The position numbers were made by a program, and so were the translations under genes. A stretch of DNA of 64,000 nucleotides from Solen grandis (Eukaryota > Mollusca > Bivalvia > Adapedonta > Solenidae). The notes under the pieces were generated by a model. The model saw only the letters and a list, made by a program, of their open reading frames with translations, ran no database searches and was not told where the DNA came from. Shown here one piece after another: positions 12,001-27,000 of the stretch. Position 1 is the stretch's first letter, and each line of letters starts with the position of its first letter. The DNA lies in NCBI GenBank assembly GCA_021229015.1, contig CM037777.1, positions 22,666,852-22,730,851 of the forward strand. The letters run 5' to 3'.

Positions 12001-15000
12001 TTTTAGTTTTTAAATTATTTTGCGTCACACTATTATATTCTGCAATAACTCCATCCTACTCATGCTACTGAAGTGAAATTTCACTGATGGACAGAGCTTG
12101 ACAAGAGGAATCATCATGCACAAGGTCCATAATTCTGACATCAATATCTTTTTAGTTATTCCCCCTTTTCTGTATCCTGTCACACTTTGTCACATTTTTT
12201 TCATAACGCTTCAGCAGGTGACACGTCTTCCTAGGAGCACTCTTGTATTAAGGAGTGATGCCTTATTAATGCTTTTACACAATGATGTATCTCTTTCTAT
12301 ACACATAGTCATTGCGCTATTTCAGGACTGTGAAAGTCAGGTGCGAGACTTCCGGACTGCTCAGTGTGAGGAGTACAACAGCCAAAAATTAAATGGGAAA
12401 CTTTATACCTGGAAGCCATACTATGGCCGTGAGTGACCTTTCTGTTCTTCATTCTTGTTTTCTTCATTCATTTGTCATAGACCTTATAAGAAGTTAAATG
12501 TTTTCATGATAAAGTCATGTTTTGTTGGGAGGGTCTGACATTATTCTGATATTGGCTTTGCTGTCTGTCTTGCTTGTCCAGACTTATCTCTAGAACCCTC
12601 GCCAGATTTCAATGAAACATCACAAAATTAATCAACAGGAAGTGTAAATGTTCATAATGTTATTTTGGATGGAGTAATGGTCAGAAATTTTTTGCACATA
12701 TTGCTCATATTGTGATTTAAAGATTCCCTGGACTTCATCTCCAAAACTGTTTGTAGAAGAAAGCTAGTTATGTTTATAGGACTGACTTGATGTTATTTGT
12801 TAAGCCATTTACAGTGTCTAAATGTAAATGTCCGATGCTTGTAATGATGTCACAATCATATTGTTGACAAGTATGAAATGTCATTCTGGGAAATTTCCTT
12901 GGCTGCTATTTAAAAAGTCACCTGTAAAGTGCACATTAACCCTTCCCCTCATATAGACTCATTTTGACGCCCTCAATAGGTATCACATAAAGCCAGATCT
13001 GCAGAAAACCAAACTCAAACCTTAACAAATTTAATTACAAAATCCTCATTTCCAGACCACTGAGGAGCAGCGAACAGCATAAAACCTGATCAACCTGCGA
13101 GTAACGCATAGGTCTTTTCATGGTGTCCTCTATGAGGGAAAGGGTTAATCACCACGCATGTATACATTGTTCTGTTGAACAATGTTGATCTAATAGCAAG
13201 AGAATTTCATTGATAATTTAACAGGTCAAGTGTGTATTATCTGTCATTTTAAAACTGGGTCATATTGGGAAGAAATGTCTATAAATGATGACATGCTGTG
13301 ATTTTAACCCTTTCCCTCATAGAGGAAACCATGAAAAGACCTATGCGAACAGCATAAAACCAGATCAGCCTGCGAGTAACTCGCAGGCTGATCAGGTTTT
13401 ATACTGTTCGCTGCTCCTCAGTGGTCTGGAAATGAGGATTTTGTAATTAAGTTTGGTAAGGTTTAACTGTGGTTTTCTGCAGATCAAGCTTTATGTGATA
13501 CCTAATGAGGGTGTCAAAATGAGTCTACCACGTATTTGAGGGAAAGGGTTAAAAGGATTTCATTTCATGTCAGTTTTGCTTCTGGTTTATGTCTTTGTAA
13601 TTATATAAAATATCATACAGTGATTTACTGTTTTGCACATATCATACAATGGAATGTAATGATAAAAACTGAAACTTGAGAACTAATTTTATATGATACC
13701 TGCTTTTACTCTCCACTATGAAGTAAAACTAATATGAGATACAGGAATTTTTTTTTTTTTTGTAAAATGCATAATTATACAATTTTGATATTAATAATTT
13801 TACAAAGACAGGTAAAAAGATAAAAGCAACAACATCTGCTCAAATAAGAGAATATCCAGGGCTTGTATCTGGTTCTTCTTATAGATACTTTAACCCTTTC
13901 CCTCATAGAGGACACCATGAAAAGACCTATGCGAACAGCATAAAACCAGATCAGCCTGCGAGTAACTCGCAGGCTGATCAGGTTTTATGCTGTTCGCTGC
14001 TCCTCAGTGGTCTGGAAATGAGGATTTTGTAATCAAATTTGTAAGGTTTAACTGTGGTTTTCTGCAGATCAGGGTTTATGTGGTACCTATTGAGTGCGTC
14101 AAAATGAGTCTATATGAGGGAAAGGGTTAACATAGTCACGTACCAAACTCTCAAAGTTGAGATATAACTCAATTTTGATGATAAAGATTTATAGCTTCTT
14201 TTTTTCAAATAATAAACAGATTAAGACCTTAAGCCTCTTCCAAACAAGTTTTGAGGGTGTTGTATCATATTGTCTCAGCCAGCTGTGTGACATTCTATGA
14301 TAGAGATTGTGATATGAAATATGTTGATTTTGTATTCTGCAAAATCTGTACCTCGTATCTTGTGTTGGGAGAAAAAAAAATAACATGGGACCATGAAAAT
14401 GTTGAATAAAAAAAGAGATGATTTTAGACTGGATTATAACAAACTTTATCATGGTTACCTATTATGTGACTGTCCAGTGGATTCAACATATGTATATCTC
14501 ATAAGGTAGGGGGTCTCTCCATATCACAATATGTCTCTAAGTTAGTTAAATTCACTCAGCTGGCTTAAATCCATTACATGTTCAGACTGACCTGCTGAGG
14601 TGTGTTAATAATCAGCATGATTATATTTTGACACACTACCTGACAAGAGAATTTCCAATCCAATAATTTTTTGGACGCGTTTTTTAATGAAAAATTTCAT
14701 CCTTTCAATTGATAATGTCCGGGCGGGTGTCAGGCGTTCGCTCAGGTTGACCTTTTTTTTAAGCTAACCTGAGCAACGTGCTCATAATGAGCTCTTGTGA
14801 TTGCCTTTTGTCCATCGTCTGTGCTCCCGGCGTCAACAATTTTCTTTAAATGACATCTCCTCTTAAACCACTGGACCAAATTTGATGAAAATTGCCTGTG
14901 ATGTTCCTTGCATACAGCTCTACCAAAGTTGTTCAAATGGTTCAGGTACAGATTTTATTTGGAATTTAGATGATCTTGCTGTACTTCTGCGCGGATTATG

Positions 15001-18000
15001 TATTCAGTATGACTCATAATACAATAATTGTCATTAAAGACAATGTTTCTCAGGTGGCCGATTCAGGGCCATCTTGGCCCTCTTGTTGTTTTTTTTACTC
15101 TACAACTTCTATGTCTCTTATTGGATTGTTTCAATATTTGGACAGTTGCTTATGTGGATGGACCTATACATTATGCAAATGACCTTGTGACCTTGACCTT
15201 TGACATACTTTTGATGAAAAAAAGTGGTGTCTGGACAGGTATACTTTTTGGTTAATCTGCTATAACTTCTATGTGCTTCATTGGATTGTTTCAAGATTTG
15301 GACAGTCGCTGAAGTGGATGGACGTCTTCATTAAGCAGTTGGCCTTGACCTTTGCCCTACTTTCGATGAAAAAAATGCCTTAAAAAACCCATCCATACTA
15401 CCATGAGATCCTGTTTTTGAGATTGAAAGACCTTCAGCAATTTCCACCCAGCCCCAAGTTCTAGAATAGAACTTAAGTAGGATCTCAGGCTTATACTCAA
15501 TTGTAATGTTTAAGTCGCTGTTGAATATAATGAATACCCATATTTTGAACATAAAACTCATACTTAAGTTGTTTTTTTTAGCTCACCTGAGCATAGCTCA
15601 GGGTGAGCTTTTGGGATACTTGATTGTCCGTCGTCTGTCAACAATTTTGATGTTTACACACTAGAGGCCACAATTTTGATCCAATCTTCCTCAAACTTTG
15701 TCAGAATGTTTGTCTTGATAATATCTTGAACCCTTTCGAAAATGGGTCAGGTTGGATCCAAAAGTAGGTCAGTAGGTCAAATCTTAGAAAAATCTTGTTT
15801 ACACACTAGAGGCCACAATTTTGATCCAATCTTCCTCAAACTTGGTCCCACAATTTTGATCCAATCTTCCTCAAACTTGGTCAGAATGTTTGTCTTGATG
15901 ATATCTTGAACCCTTTCGAAAATGGGTCAGGTTGGATAAAAAAGTAGGTCAGTATACGGTCAAATCTTAGAAAAATCTTGTTTACACACTAGAGGCCACA
16001 ATTTTGATCCAATCTTCCTCAAACTTTGTCAGAATGTTTGTCTTGATGATATCTTGAACCCTTTCGAAAATGATTCAGGTTGGATCAAAAAGTAGGTCAG
16101 TAGGTCAAATCTTAGAAAAATCTTGTTTACACACTAGAGGCCACAATTTTGATCCAATCTTCCTCAAACTTGGTCAGATTGTTTGTCTTGATAATATCTT
16201 GAACCCTTTCGAAAATGATTCAGGTTGGATCAAAAAGTAGGTCAGTAGGTCAAATCTTAGAAAAATCTTGTTTACACACTAGAGGCCACAATTTTGATCC
16301 AATCTTCCTCAAACTTGGTCAGATTGTTTGTCAGGATGATATCTCGAACCAGTTTGAAAATGGGTGGGGCTGGACAGAAAAGTAGGTCAGTAGGTCAAAT
16401 CTTAGAAAAATCTTGTTTATACTCTGAGGGCAACATTTTTGGTCCAATCATTCTCAAACTTTGGCAGAATGTTTGTCATGATGATATCTTGTGGATGGGG
16501 TCAGAAAATTCCTGAACATTGTTTCACCTCATCATCTTTATTCTTAAGCAATCTGTTTTGTACAGGCAATGAATGATACTTTTCTCAGGTGAGCGATCTA
16601 GGGCCATCTTGACCCTCTTGTTTTTTTTTTGAGTAATTGGAGCCAGAAATTTCCACACATTACGTATCCAGATACCTGTCTGCAAACCATACTTTTGAAT
16701 ACAGATGATAGACAGATGCGTACAAAGATCATCACAGTTTACAGCCCTAAGTATCAGTTATATGCAATTAGATATGAACAATATGCAACCTCTTTATAAC
16801 CATTGTTTCCTTGTGGCTGCCTTGTTAATGTGACAAGTTAGTATTGTGGGATAATTAACCCTTTACTCATGAATATTCATGTGCAAATTTAAACTTGATA
16901 AATATTAATTTATTGAACTTTAAATGTTATGAAATAATGATGTTTTCTTTGCTGTGTGAAGTCTGTTTAGAATCTGAGCTACAATAGTATATGACTCTAG
17001 GTCTGCTTTGTTTGCCAATGTGTCAGAATGAGTCTATATGAGGTTGATCGCTTTCAGACTTGACTTGACTATTTGAGTTTACAGTTGCTTCGACAGTATT
17101 TCAGTCATATAGCGACGCCCAACTAATTACAGATGGAGGAAGACCCTGAATGCACAGTGGCACCCGGGTAGAACCACCGACCTACCGCAAGCCAGCTGGA
17201 AGGCTTCCTCACGATTCCTTTCAATGATGAATATGTTATGTTGAATGTCTTTTAGTACAAAGATTCCTTGTATTTTGCACTTCATTATGTATGACTTTTT
17301 CACAATGTAGGATATATTTCCTTGACATATATTTATCATGAACATGCAGAAATATAAATATTGAAATGAGCATTGACATTTCTATGCACTAATAACCGTG
17401 CATAAGGATTATTTTAGAAAATGTTATTAATTTTCAGAAACTTTGGTTTTGTCATATTTTCAGACGGGGAGACCTGTGAACTGCTGTGTTTCGCCGAGGG
17501 TTTTCAGTTCTACCACAAACTTTCTGAGAAGGTGATAGATGGGACCCTGTGTGCGTTTGACAAGAACAGGATCTGTGTACAGGGCCAATGCAAGGTACTC
17601 ATTCCCTAGGTGTTACTTTTATTTGTATAATTCAAAAAAGGGTTATTGGATACTCATAAATGAATATCAGGAATTTTTAAGTCCAATTGCAAACTAATTC
17701 TTAAAAAAGAACATAGTATTTTCAAAAGCCTTTGTAGGACCTGGGCATGAAATAAGTTTGCCAAATTGCCTACACTTGCCAAGTACATTTGTCAGGAAAT
17801 AGACTTCATCAACATTAACGAGGGAGAGTAGAATTTTTTTTTCAATTCTACTGATTATCTGTGAATGAGCTGCTTTAAAGCCATACTTGGAATTATAAAA
17901 ATAAAAGGAGGAGCCTCTGTAGGAACTTCATAATAGTCATTTGCAGAAATTTCTCAAAAACAGTTTAAGAACAAATAACTTAAAAAATAATTCAGATTAC

Positions 18001-21000
18001 TCGCCAAAGGTTTTAAGACCTTGTTGAGCTACACTTGAAACACTGCAAGGCCCAGGAACTACTTACAAACTTATTGAGCTACCCTTTAAACACTGCACCT
18101 TGCTTTTAGGACCCACTCTCAAAACGTGCAGAATGCACATTTGTCAGACCTCTTTGTATACCATAACAAATAAAGAAATGGGACATCCTAAATGAAGATA
18201 TGATAGGATCTTCTCAAATAACACCTCAAATGTTTTCTTAAACTCAGTGTATGACTGCACCTTTTCTACCTAATGTTTACTTTCTTTGCAAATGCTAAAT
18301 GTGAAGCATACAATACAAGTTATATGCAAGTTTAAGGTTTAATTATATCTGAAGTTTGATGAACACCGTTTTTTTTTTTAAAATATCAGAGAACATGCTC
18401 TGCTGATATTTCGCACAAATTTAGTTTGCACAGAGGTAAATGTTTGTCAGTCTAACTTGAAAATTAACACTGTGGTCCACTTTATTAGATCACCTTGGTG
18501 AGTAATTGTGACCAATGAATGACCTGCGTCTGTCGTCCATTGTCCGTCATCAACATTTAACTTAAACGTCATCGCCTCCTAAATGACTAGGCCAATTTTC
18601 ATAAAACTTTACAGGAATGTTTCTTGGGTGGTCCTCTTCCAAAGTTGTTCAAAGAATTAAATTCTAGGCCAAAATCTGTTTGCATTGGTAACTAAATTTA
18701 AGGAGGAAAAATGTAAAAACTTCAAAAATCTTCTCCTCCAAAAGTACTGGCTGGATTTTAAATATTTTGGCACAGATGTTCCTTGGGTCACTCTCTACCA
18801 AGATTGTAAAAATATTTGGATTGTTGGGAAAACATGGCCACCAGGGGACAGAGCCCGTTTTCCTTATATGTATATAGTACAAATTTGAAAAACCTTATAG
18901 TCCAAAAGTGCTGGCTTGATTTCAAAGTTATTTAGCACATATTTTCTTGGGTCACTCTCTACCAAGATTACAAAAACTGTTTGGATCATTTGAAAAACAT
19001 GGCTGCCAGTAGGTGGAGCCCATTTTCCCTGTATTGTGTATCTTACAGTTTGAAAAATTTTGTCCAAAAAGTACTCATTGGATTTCAAAATCTTTTGGCA
19101 CAGATAATCCTTGATTGACTTGCTACTAAGATAGTAAAAATTAATTATACCCCAGCATACATGTATGAAGGCAGTATACTCGAGACAGCCTGTTGGTCGG
19201 TCGGTTGGTTGGTTGGTCTGTCTGCAAAATCTTGTCTGGTGAACTCCTCCTTCACTCCTTCACTTAAGTCTGAGTCACCTGATACTTGGCATAAATATTC
19301 ATTAGGAACAGTAGATGTGCAAAACACAAATTTCAAGTTCGTTTGCACAAGGATTACAGAGTTATTGCCCCTGAATCAACTTAGTCTTGTCCAGTGAACT
19401 CTGTCCAATTCACCTGATACTTGGCATAAATATTCATCAGGAGCAGTAGATGTGCATGACACAAATTTCAAGTTTGTTGGAACAAGGATTATGGAGTTAT
19501 TGCCCCTGAATCAACTTGAAAAACCTTGTCTGGTGAACTCCTCTTTCAGTTTCTGTCAGATTCACCTGATACTTGGCATAAATATTCATCAGGTGCAGTA
19601 AATGTGCAAGTCACAAATTTCATGTTCATCCGTACAAGGATTATGGAGTTATTCCCCCTAAATCAACTTGAAAAGTCTTGTTTGGTGAACTCCTCCTTCA
19701 CTTTCAGTCGGTTTAACCTGATACTTGGCATAAATATTTATCAGGAGCAATAGTTGTGCAAGACACAAATTTCACATTTGTTGGCTTAAGGATTATAGAG
19801 TAATTGCCCTTTCTTCATTCTTAACAGATTCAGTTCAAATTTTGTGTGTGCATTGATAATCAGCTGGAGTGGTGCATGACATAAATTTCACTTGAGTTGT
19901 CTCAAGGATGGCAGAGTTATTGCCCTGGTCCCATTTTTGAATTATTGGCTCACCTGAGCACATCATGCTCATGGTGAACTACTGTGATCCACTTTTGTCC
20001 GTGCATGCATGCGTCCGTCCAGCGTCAACAATTTCCTTTAAACAACATCTTCTCCTAAACCACTGAATGGATTTTGACCAAACTTCACAGGAATTATCCT
20101 TATGATGTCCTTTATTAAAATTGTTCAAATTATCTTGATTAGTTGAAAAAAAGGTCACAGGAGATAAAAATAGATTTTAAAAATGCAAACTTTGAAAATC
20201 TTCTTCTGCAAAACTGCAAGGCTTAGAGCTTAGATATTTGGTGTGTATCATTGTCTAGTGAACCTCTACCAAGTTTGTTCAAATCATGACACTTGGGTCA
20301 AAATTGGCCCCGCCCCAGAGGTCCCTTAATTTAACATAGGCTTATATAAGAATAAAACTTGAAAAATCTTCTCAGAAACCACAAGGCCTGGAGTTAAGAT
20401 ATTCGGTGTGTAGCATTTTCTAATGGATTTCTTCAAAGTTTGTTCAAATCATGGCTCTTCACTGATGTTCCTTGGGTCACTCTCTATCATGATTGTAAAA
20501 ATTATTTGGATCGGTTGAAAAACATGGCTGCCAGTGGGTGGAGCCCATTTTTCATGTATGTATATAGTACCAATTTGAAAAATCTTCTTGTCCAAAAGTA
20601 CATATTGGATTTCAAAGTTTTTTTAGCACAGATGTTTCTCGGGTCACTCTCTGTCAAGACTGTTAAAATCATTTGGATCCGTCTAAAAAATGGCTGGCAG
20701 GCGAAAGAGCCCATTTTCCATAATATAAGATATTTGCTGTTTCTTTTCCACAGGTGAGCAATTCCAGGGGCTTCATGGCCCTCTTGTGTTTTTAATCCAA
20801 GCACAATACTTTTGGGATCACTGTGACTCTATTGCCTTTATCTTTTGTGATAGCATTGATTGCCTGCAGGTGTGACATAAGTTCTGTTTTACAAACCCTA
20901 TAGAAGTTATTGAAGGATCTTGATGTTAAATGTTTTTTGTTAAGCATCAACTGGAAGGGAATTTGAATTGAATATACCTGTTATTACACAAATGCACATC

Positions 21001-24000
21001 CTGTATGTGTTTGAGATGCATTTATTCCTGCACTGAAACTAATAAGAGTGATTATGAGAAGTTTGAACATGTGTTTTTGTTGCAGGATAATGATATTAAT
21101 CAGCTCACACCTGCAGATGTCCTGTGGTTTTTGGATTGTTTTTTGTTGTTGGCTACAACAGATGTTTGCTATTGCTTCAGCTTCACAGTATTAGTTGGCA
21201 TTGTTGAAGAAGATTCATAGAGCATTTACATGTTTGATTTTTATTCTGTAATGATATATAAAGAGAAATGCAAAATGACTCCATAAAATGAAGTCACCTG
21301 TAGTATCAAATGAAATTTAGATCTTGGACCAGCATCATTGTCTTCTTTATTAATTAAGCCTTTTTATGACCCCACCAAAAGGGGGGGGGGGGCATATAGA
21401 TTTGCCATTTTACGTAAGTCCGTCCGTCCTGAAACTTTGTGACACGCATCGTAACTACGAAAGTATTTGTAATACAGACTTGATATTTCATGGATATATT
21501 ATTTAGGACATGAACTTGCTCACCTGGGCCACCGTTGAGGTTGACAGAGTTATGAGCCTTTGTTTTTGAAAATATATGTAATTTTATGTTTGTGACGCAT
21601 GTAACTCTAAAAGTATTTGACTACAGACTTGAAACTTCATGGATATATTATTCAGGACATGAACTTTTGCACCTGGATATTTTTATGCCCCCTTCCAAAT
21701 AGAGAGGCATATAGATTTGCCTTTGTCCGTTAGTCCATCCCAAAACTGTGACACAGGTATTTGTGCTACAGATATTTAACTTCTTGGATACATTACTCAG
21801 GACATGACTTGTGCTCCTGGGTGTTGGCCTTTGTTTTGGAAAATGCGACGGTTGGGGGCATCTGTGTCCTCAGGACACATTTCTAGTTCATAATTTTTAG
21901 ACTAGCTCATTTCCATGCATTGGCAAACAGAGCAGAGTCAGATCAGACATCTCCTGGAAGTGTCAGGGTCTCCTCTGTTTGCTAACACTTATTGTATTTC
22001 AGTTTCTTCATTTTCTGCATGGCAAAAAAAAATCCATGGTGTCATGTGCTCTTTAAAGTTCATCCATGTAGAACTGGTTGCCATGGCAACAGAAAGAAAA
22101 AAATCATGAAAACTTTAAAAATCATCTCCTTCAAAACCACTGGCCAGATTTCAAATGTTTTAGTACAGATGTTCCTTTGGTAACCCTCTTCCATGATTGC
22201 TAAAATTATTACAATCCATAAAAAATATGGCTGGGATGATTTTTTAAGTTTTCATTTTTTTTTTCTGTCCATAATACCATTAGGTCTTTTTTTTTTTTTT
22301 TTTTTGCTGTTTGCTGACTGGTTAAAATCTGAGCTACAGTATTTTCTTTAGCAAAATCAGACAGCTGAGGTAAAGTATAGCACTTAATTTTCAAACAGAA
22401 TTTATTATTCTATTAATAATTGTCTTATTGTGCTTTATGGTTTATTACAGACAGTAGGTTGTGACCAGAAAATAGGCTCAAAGCGGAAGTATGACGGGTG
22501 TGGAGTGTGTGGGGGAGATAACTCTACCTGTGCTGGTCTACAGAACATAACTGGGCTATTTGATACTCAGCAGTTGTCCAAAGGTAGGGGTGTAATGTAA
22601 GATGTGGTTACCTCCCTTGGCCACTTCAGCTATAAATTTAGACCCAGCATTTTTTTTTTAAAACCCCACTCCACGAAAGTTGGGCCTAGTTAGGAATCAC
22701 AGTTGTTATGTCTTACATGAAGACAAGGTGGGATGATAGTTCAAGTTATTGGGTAGTGATAGGTCAAGTTATTGGGTAGTGCTAGGTCAAGTTAGTTATT
22801 GGTAGTGATAGGTCAAGTTAGTTATTAGGTAGTGATAGTTCAAGTTATTGGGCAGTGATAGGTCAAGTTATTGGGTAGTGCTAGTTCAAGTTAGTTATTG
22901 GGTAGTGAAAGTTCAAGTTAGTTATTGGGGAGTCATAGGTCAAGTTATTATACCCCCCCGCAACGAAGTTAGGGGGGGGGTATACTGGAATCAGGTTGTC
23001 CGTCCGTCCGTCCGTCCGTCTGTCCGTCCGTCCGTCTGTCCGTCCGTCTGTCCGTCCGTCCGTCTGTAGACACAAAATTCTGCGGACTACTCCTCCTAAA
23101 CTTCTGGAAGGATTTTGATGAAACTTGCTGGCAATGATCCTTAGACATTGTATTAGCGCGTTATCTATATAGCATTGAGTTACCTCCCCTATTTACCAAG
23201 TTATGCCCCTTTGATGATTTTTGCATTACAAACTTCTGCGGACTACTCCGCCTAAACTACTGGAAGGATTTTAATGATACTTGCTGTCAATGATCCTTAG
23301 ACATTGTAGCAGCGCGTTATCTATATAGCATTGAGTTACCTCCCCTATTTACCAAGTTATGCCCCTTTGATGATTTTTGCATTACAAACTTCTGCGGACT
23401 ACTCCTTCTAAACTACTGGAAGGATTTTGATGAAACTTGCTGGCAATGATCCTTAGACATTGTATAAGCGCGTTATCTATATATCATTGAGTTACCTCCC
23501 CTATTTACCAAGTTATGCCCCTTTGATGATTTTTGCATTACAAACTTCTGCGGACTACTCCTTCTAAACTACTGGAAGGATTTTGATGAAACTTACTGGC
23601 AATGATCCTTAGACATCTATATAGCATTGAGTTACCTCCCCTATTTACCAAGTTATGCCCCTTTGATGATTTTTGCATTACAAACTTCTGCGGACTACTC
23701 CTTCTAAACTACTGGAAGGATTTTGATGAAACTTGCTGGCAGTGATCCTTAGACATTGTATAAGCGCGTTATCTATATATCATTTGGTTACCTCCCCTAT
23801 TTTCCAAGTTATGCCCCTTTGATGATTTTTGCATTACAAACTTCTGCGGACTACTTCGCCTAAACTACTGGAAGGATTTTGATGAAACTTGCTGCCATTC
23901 ATCCTTAGACATTGTAGAAGCATGTGTTAGTTATATAACATTGGATTACCTCCCTTTATTATAGTTATGCCCCTTTGATGATTTTTGCTTTACAATTTTC

Positions 24001-27000
24001 TGCAGACTACTCCTCCCATTGGATTACCTCCCTTTTTTATAGTTATGCCCCTTTGATGATTTTTGCTTTACAATTTTCTGCAGACTACTCCTCCTAAACT
24101 ACTGGAGGGATTTCAATGAAACTTGCTGTCATTCAACCTTAGACATTGTAGTAGCGCTTTTTCTATATAACATTGGGTTACCCCCCCCCCCCCCCTCCCC
24201 CCTGTTTTAAAGATATGTCCCTTTGATGGTATTTGTTTTACAATTTTCTTCCATTGATAGATTTCAGTGAATCTTACTGTTATTGATCCATAGACATACA
24301 TATACCCATATGTATGTAAAACATAGGATAACTAGATTTCTAGGTAGTTGGCACATATGTCCTCTGTATATTAAGATGGAGTGTTGCATACAAGAATTCT
24401 GATTTCATGCTCCAAAGCCATGTTTGACAAAAACACTTGCGGGGGGGTATTAGTAAGCCCTTAGGCGACAGTTCTAGTTTATTGGGTAGTGATAATTCAA
24501 GTTAGGTATTAGGGTAGTGATAGTTCAAGTTAGTTATTGGGGATTGATAGGTCAAGTTATTGTGTAGTGATAGTTCAAGTTAGTTATTGGGGAGTGATAG
24601 GTCAAGTTATTGGGTAGTGATAGTTCAAGTTAGTTATTCATTCATCATAATTTAGTGGGTCAATGTGCAAGATCTTGCAATATTGTTAAAAGTTTAAATT
24701 CTACATACCAGTTCTAGGTACACACAGTGTTAAAATGTCTTTTTGCTAAAGATCTTTTATATTACATGCCAGTTTCACTATAGCATGGTATTCAAAGTCT
24801 ATTTTTTATATGAGATACCTCATAGATACCTTGCTGTATTTGAGTGGTGAGAATGTATGTTGAGGTGATTGCACCATCAGAATCAGCCAAAATAAAACAA
24901 ATAAACCTAAACCTTCAAGAATTAGATAGCTGGCAACATAATAGCAAGACATTCCTCTGGTTAAATACAGATAACATACACAATTCGGGGAGGATATATG
25001 CCTCTTAAACTTGTATTTTATTCTGGCACCTATAGACCTAGATGATTATATGGAAAAAGTTAATACACACAGCTAACTGTGGGTCTTAAGTATAACAGTG
25101 TTTGTGACAAAGCACTCGCTCTCTTCTCTCTCACTCACTCCATTGAAAATCCAGTTACTTGATACTGCAAATTAGCAAGTCAATGACACAATAGTATTAT
25201 GAAAATCATTGAATATTACATTCTTGTTATAACAGAATGTGTTATGATAAATTTGTAACTATATTGTAGTGATTTATGCATCTTTTGTCTCAATTTTGAA
25301 AAATTCTGTGTGGAGATGTTTTCATTAGAGATAAAAAGACTTATGCAAGCTCCAAATACAATTGTATTACAAATTATTTTTCAAAGCTATTTTTGGAAAA
25401 TAGCATTTTATAATGATGTTAATGTATTCAATGATTTATTTTTGCTACTGTTTGAAAACACATCTGGTATTCTTAATCGTATTTCATTACACTTATTTTA
25501 AGGATTTTCCAATTTCTTTTTCTTTCAGGTTATACTACTATTGTCAAAATTCCAAAAGGGGCGACCAATATATACCTCAAGGAATATGGACCAAACTACA
25601 ACTCAATAGGTAAGTCACGTTGTATACGATAAAGTAACATCCAGATGATCCCAGCAGTGTCTAAAACAAGATAGGTTGAATCAAAAGTGCTTGATGTATT
25701 CATCATTAGATACCCAGAAATTGATACAGTCGTTTGGCAGTTGGAATTTTTGCCTGTGTTTTGTTAGTTTAGTCAAACTATACCATTTCAGTGATTCCAT
25801 CACATAGAGCTGCATTGTTTAATAAACTTTTTTGAAAAATGGTAAATTGATATTCACCAAGTCATAAATTTTACATGAATATTTACGAGGTTATAGGAAA
25901 AACGTGCTGCCTCCTGTTGTAGCATGTTGAATTGGAGAAAAAATATTGGAAGGTGGAGCAAAAATACCTATCAACCTTTAAAATATGAGAGTAAAATCAG
26001 TTGGATAAAAACTTTTTACAATTGTTGACTATTTCTAACTTAACCAGAATTATATATATATATATGGTAATCAGGCATCAAATTTGAACATTGAAGTAAA
26101 TGGGATGACTTTAAATCTAGAGCACCTGAATATAGAGAAGAGTTTAATTTGGATTTTGTTGTCTTGTAAGTATAGAAGCTTGATCTAGCTAGAGAATATT
26201 TTCACATTCTTAAATAATTGTCACCTTTAATGTAGGCATATTTATGTAAATAATCTCTTCTCCTGCAGTGTTCTGGGACAGCCAAGGCGACAGTTTTGCT
26301 ATTGACTCGGCCACCAGGCAGGTAGTGGGTAGCATACAGCTGGCAGGTGCTACCTTCATCTACATGCCTAGTGATCAGGGCCAACTCCCATGGTTCCATA
26401 GAAGCATCTGGGCCTATAGACCAGGTCATCACCGTCTATGTGAGTAACCATTGTCTGAATATTTCTTAGTTTCTATCTTGTCTGTTATTTAAAGAAAAAA
26501 AATCAAGTCATCACTCTGATGTTTTCGTTTTTTTTGGCAGCAGCAGGTAAAAACTTTAACCTTTGTCATAACTTCTGAACTTTTAAAGCTTCTGTCATCA
26601 AACTTCACATACTTGTTCACTATCACAAGGGCTACTTTCTTATACATTTTGCATATTTTTCTGTTTTTGTGTCACCTGCTGTAAGCATAGGTGACACAGT
26701 GATCACTTTACGTTGTCTGTCTGTCCAACCGTCCATCTGTCTGTCACCCTTTTTTGTTACGCTTCAGCTGGTGACACGTGTTCCAAAGAACACTCTTATT
26801 TAACCCTTTCCCTCATATAGACTCATTTTGACGCACTCAATAGGTACCACATAAAGCCTGATCTGCAGAAAACCACAGTTAAACCTTACTAAATTTAATT
26901 ACAAAATCCTCATTTCCAGACCACTGAGGAGCAGCGAACAGCATAAAACCTGATCAGCCTGCGAGTTACTCGCAGGCTGATCTGGTTTTATGCTGTTCGC

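Noticed and set aside
22998..23066. CCGTC repeats considered as a CRISPR-like or promoter array
   Set aside because: It is a short microsatellite without spacers, found at the head of each CCGTC-type element.
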